A stretch of DNA of 64,000 bases. Origin: Bacteroides sp. (lineage in GTDB: Bacteria > Bacteroidota > Bacteroidia > Bacteroidales > Muribaculaceae). Position numbers and translations under genes: made by a program. Under the pieces are notes generated by a model. It was not told the origin of the DNA, made no database searches, and saw nothing but the letters and a program-made list of their open reading frames with translations. Below, piece after piece: positions 62,801 through 64,000 of the stretch (its first letter is position 1; each line of letters starts with the position of its first letter). The stretch spans positions 798,268 through 862,267 of the forward strand of contig JAMPBJ010000001.1 in NCBI GenBank assembly GCA_023666835.1. Reading direction: 5' to 3'.

Positions 62801-63640
62801 GTAGCGCATGCGGTTCGGATCGTTGAGATTGTTGTTGGTCGAAATGCATATCAGGCGGTCGTGGGCTTCGGCATCAGATTCGTTGACGAAGTGCACGTCG
62901 TTGGTGCAGATGAGTTTGATGTCGAATTTGCGCGCCATCCTTATGAGTTCTTCGTTGACCGGTATCTGCTTCTCGTAGGTTGTGGTGTTTGCACCGGGTC
63001 GGGTGGTTTTGTGCCGCTGCAGCTCCAGATAGTAGTCGTCGCCGAAAGTGTCTTTCCACCATTTCACCTGTTTTTCGGCTTCGTCAATCATTCCGCGGCG
63101 AATGAGTTTCGGGATTTCTCCACCAAGGCATGCCGAGGCAATGATCAGACCCTCACGGTGTCGGGCAATCTCTTTTTTGTCGGTTCGTGGATGGGTATAG
63201 TATCCCTCGGTCCATGCTTTCGACACGAGTTTTATCAGGTTTTTGTAGCCGGTTTTGTTTTTTGCGAGCACCACCAGATGCCGTCCGGTGTCTTTTCGAT
63301 CTTTTTTGTCGTAGAGCGAATTGTCGGCCACATACATCTCGCATCCGATGATCAGTCGGAAGTCTTTGTTTTTGATGCGATTGATCCAGCCTTCGATCTG
63401 TTTGGCTTTGGCTTCATCGCCGGATTTGATGGCCTTTTCGAGTTTTTTCTTATAGCCCTTCAGTGCACCCCCGTTGACATAGTTGTAGATTTCTTTCACA
63501 CCAAACATATTGCCGTGATCGGTTATTGCTATGCCCGGCATGCCGTCGGCAAGAGCTTTGTCGACCAGAGCCGACACTGACGCCTGACCGTCGAGAAGAG
63601 AATATTGTGTGTGTACGTGCAGGTGGGTAAATGGTATCAT
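59849..63640 (-). CDS. dnaE: DNA polymerase III subunit alpha
   Basis: 1263 residues from ATG 63640. Replicative polymerase catalytic subunit, C-family. PHP domain at the N-terminus (FTHLHVHTQYSLLDG, AITDHGNMFG), palm with catalytic aspartates in LPDIDIDFDDDGR, GPGRGSAAGSCVAYCLG, finger region FQFESAGMQKYLR, HhH-tandem (KSHATCYSWVAF, FGIAALKGIGENVAAEIL) and a C-terminal OB fold (VVEFISRPARNGGNFGILKV). PHP histidines look intact, suggesting a metal-binding proofreading module. The alternative start at 63685 is a non-homologous extension. Confidence 0.97.
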   Translation of the reverse strand: MIPFTHLHVHTQYSLLDGQASVSALVDKALADGMPGIAITDHGNMFGVKEIYNYVNGGALKGYKKKLEKAIKSGDEAKAKQIEGWINRIKNKDFRLIIGCEMYVADNSLYDKKDRKDTGRHLVVLAKNKTGYKNLIKLVSKAWTEGYYTHPRTDKKEIARHREGLIIASACLGGEIPKLIRRGMIDEAEKQVKWWKDTFGDDYYLELQRHKTTRPGANTTTYEKQIPVNEELIRMARKFDIKLICTNDVHFVNESDAEAHDRLICISTNNNLNDPNRMRYTKQEWFKTQQEMAEIFSDIPEALENTNEIVAKVESYDIDHGPIMPNFEIPAEFGSEEEYRQRITEQELFDEFTRDENGNVVLSQEDAEKKIAKLGGYDKLYRIKFEADYLAKLAYEGAQRRYGELNEELKERIKFELHIMKTMGFPGYFLIVQDFINAARQQLGVSVGPGRGSAAGSCVAYCLGITQIDPVKYDLLFERFLNPDRISLPDIDIDFDDDGRADVLHYVTQKYGEEKVAHIITYGTMAAKSAIKDVARIEQLPLSESDRLTKLIPDRMPSVEGKELKPTLDNCYTYLDDFKKELNSGNELIAETLKFAKELEGNVRNTGVHACGVIICRDDITDWVPVSTAIDKASGSKDRIIVTQYEGRVIEETGLIKMDFLGLKTLSIIKEAVDNIKRTRGIDIDMEKIPIDDPKTYQLYCEGRTTGTFQFESAGMQKYLRELQPSTFEDLIAMNALYRPGPMDYIPDFIARKHGREPIVYDIDIMEKYLKDTYGVTVYQEQVMLLSRLLANFTRGQSDTLRKAMGKKMIEKMNELKALFLEGGQKNGHDPKTLEKIWADWEKFASYAFNKSHATCYSWVAFQTAYLKANYPAEYMAAVLSRNRNNSEKLSGFIDECKKMHIPVKGPDVNESFAEFGVNSHGDIRFGIAALKGIGENVAAEILAARNAGGPFESIYDFVERVNPSALNRRIMDTLAMSGAFDCFSDHIQREDFFETNSKGETFSEAVLRYGQLFQADKQDKSMSLFGDDDAAMATSGRPPIVPGLRWVDAIRLEKEREIVGTYHSANPLDPYFMELMFGTTHLKDFAELEPDEGKEITLGGMVVEFISRPARNGGNFGILKVQDFNGSAEFRLFGQDYINFHNYGVPGTPIYIKGAYGRRFQNSDLQFKVQSIRLLNEIKGQVVKGITIHIDADTLSDTLQGVLLEQINNAAADSNKGTLSFDVYDPQTSRHVRLETSMTIPLEKDLIDKLENLEVNFSIERA

Positions 63641-63711
63641 ATAAATAATAAAGTGGCTTCGATTGTTTTTTTGACATAACCGCATGGGGTAGGGCGGCTG
63701 TCTTCAAAACT

Positions 63712-63719
63712 CAAAGTTA
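63712..63719 (-). promoter_or_regulatory. -7 box of dnaE
   Basis: TAACTTTG on the minus strand, 71 bases before the dnaE ATG; no good -33. Confidence 0.55.
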
Positions 63720-63922
63720 CTAATTATTCTTCATAATCCATGTCAATGTTGATATCTTTATCAAGAATTCTTGCCTGCTGTTGATGGTTTGTTTGATTTG
63801 TAGTGTTAAAGATGGTTAATATTTAAACTTGCGTTAATTCTGCAATATGTTGACTGATAGTTATTATGGCCGTAGTGGGGCGGGTGCGAAGAGAGAAATT
63901 GGCAAAAATATTTTCCGAGAGA
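63720..63922. other. Intergenic, no gene seen
   Basis: AT-rich gap between the divergent dnaE promoter and the plus-strand promoter at the right edge. No open frame, RNA or repeat could be supported. Confidence 0.5.
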
Positions 63923-63954
63923 TTTGTGTAATTCAAAAATCGGTTGTAACTTTG
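63923..63954 (+). promoter_or_regulatory. Strong promoter at the right edge
   Basis: TTTG (63923-63926), 20-base spacer, TAACTTTG (63947-63954). Transcript would start about 63961 and its product lies beyond the window. The GC-rich leader that follows, with no start codon in 40 bases, might suit a stable RNA, but this is a guess. Confidence 0.8.
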
Positions 63955-64000
63955 CACCGCTTTTGGGAAATAACCCGAGGGCTGAAAAGAGAACATTGAA

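Overview
The window reads as a stretch of a Bacteroidales chromosome, most likely a gut Muribaculaceae-like or Bacteroidaceae-like organism (inference). Supporting signs are: at least eight promoters with TTTG and TAnnTTTG boxes 19 to 21 bases apart (the Bacteroidetes -33/-7 consensus) plus many isolated -7 boxes; SusC/BtuB-like surface uptake genes; acidic residues after lipoprotein cysteines; a C-terminal tail resembling type IX sorting domains; an NfnAB pair; and moderate GC content with AT-rich intergenic DNA. Nearly all of it is ordinary core genome. The exception is 36.9-39.3 kb, a decayed AT-rich accessory patch.

Layout. 1-6.2 kb (minus): a small membrane protein, dxs, trkA, trkH and a Ser/Thr kinase cut by the left edge. 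6.3-13.3 kb (minus): a cobalamin-riboswitch operon encoding three surface lipoproteins and a BtuB-type TonB-dependent receptor. 13.3-15.6 kb: tsaD-cinA. 15.7-18.8 kb: a secreted DUF2059 / DUF4838 / small-protein operon. 18.9-20.9 kb: typA and tRNA-His. 21-25.7 kb (minus): panC-panD-ffh-folD-capA. 25.8-29.2 kb: htrA, diverging from an NlpC/P60 lipoprotein gene and tcdA. 29.2-32.1 kb: nfnAB plus a lipoprotein. 32.2-36.8 kb: two divergent C1-type peptidases, a thioredoxin-fold-like protein and thiol peroxidase. 36.9-39.3 kb: broken prophage-like genes, a cysteine-rich secreted protein and a MITE-like element. 39.5-43.5 kb: tRNA-Pro, a 49-residue membrane protein, a POT transporter, sufE and an M28 peptidase. 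43.6-51.5 kb (plus): ligA, an outer-membrane barrel, an ECF sigma factor with a membrane partner, a second NlpC/P60 enzyme and uvrA. 51.8-59.8 kb (minus): badF-like kinase and serB, the aspartate decarboxylase/antiporter pair aspD-aspT, a GH16 enzyme, tRNA-Pro, a secreted protein and trxA. 59.8-63.6 kb: dnaE. A strong plus-strand promoter lies at the right edge and drives something outside the window.

How the genes work together. The best-defined systems are (i) vitamin B12 capture under riboswitch control, where surface lipoproteins hand the ligand to a BtuB channel; (ii) AspT/AspD, which exchanges aspartate for alanine and consumes a proton inside, making proton motive force; (iii) NfnAB, which couples NADH, NADPH and ferredoxin pools; (iv) K+ uptake by TrkAH beside the isoprenoid enzyme Dxs; and (v) pantothenate, folate and SRP functions grouped in one run. 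Unexplained material worth attention includes the long structured leader after the B12 riboswitch, the 57-residue membrane protein translationally coupled to dxs, the phage-derived remnants with start codons inside perfect inverted repeats, a 138-bp element with 12-bp terminal inverted repeats, small palindromic repeats near 51.6 kb, and promoters placed so close to start codons that the mRNAs look leaderless (uvrA, ligA, and a 12-codon frame before sufE).

All calls are from reading the sequence. No database search was possible, so family names rest on motif recognition.
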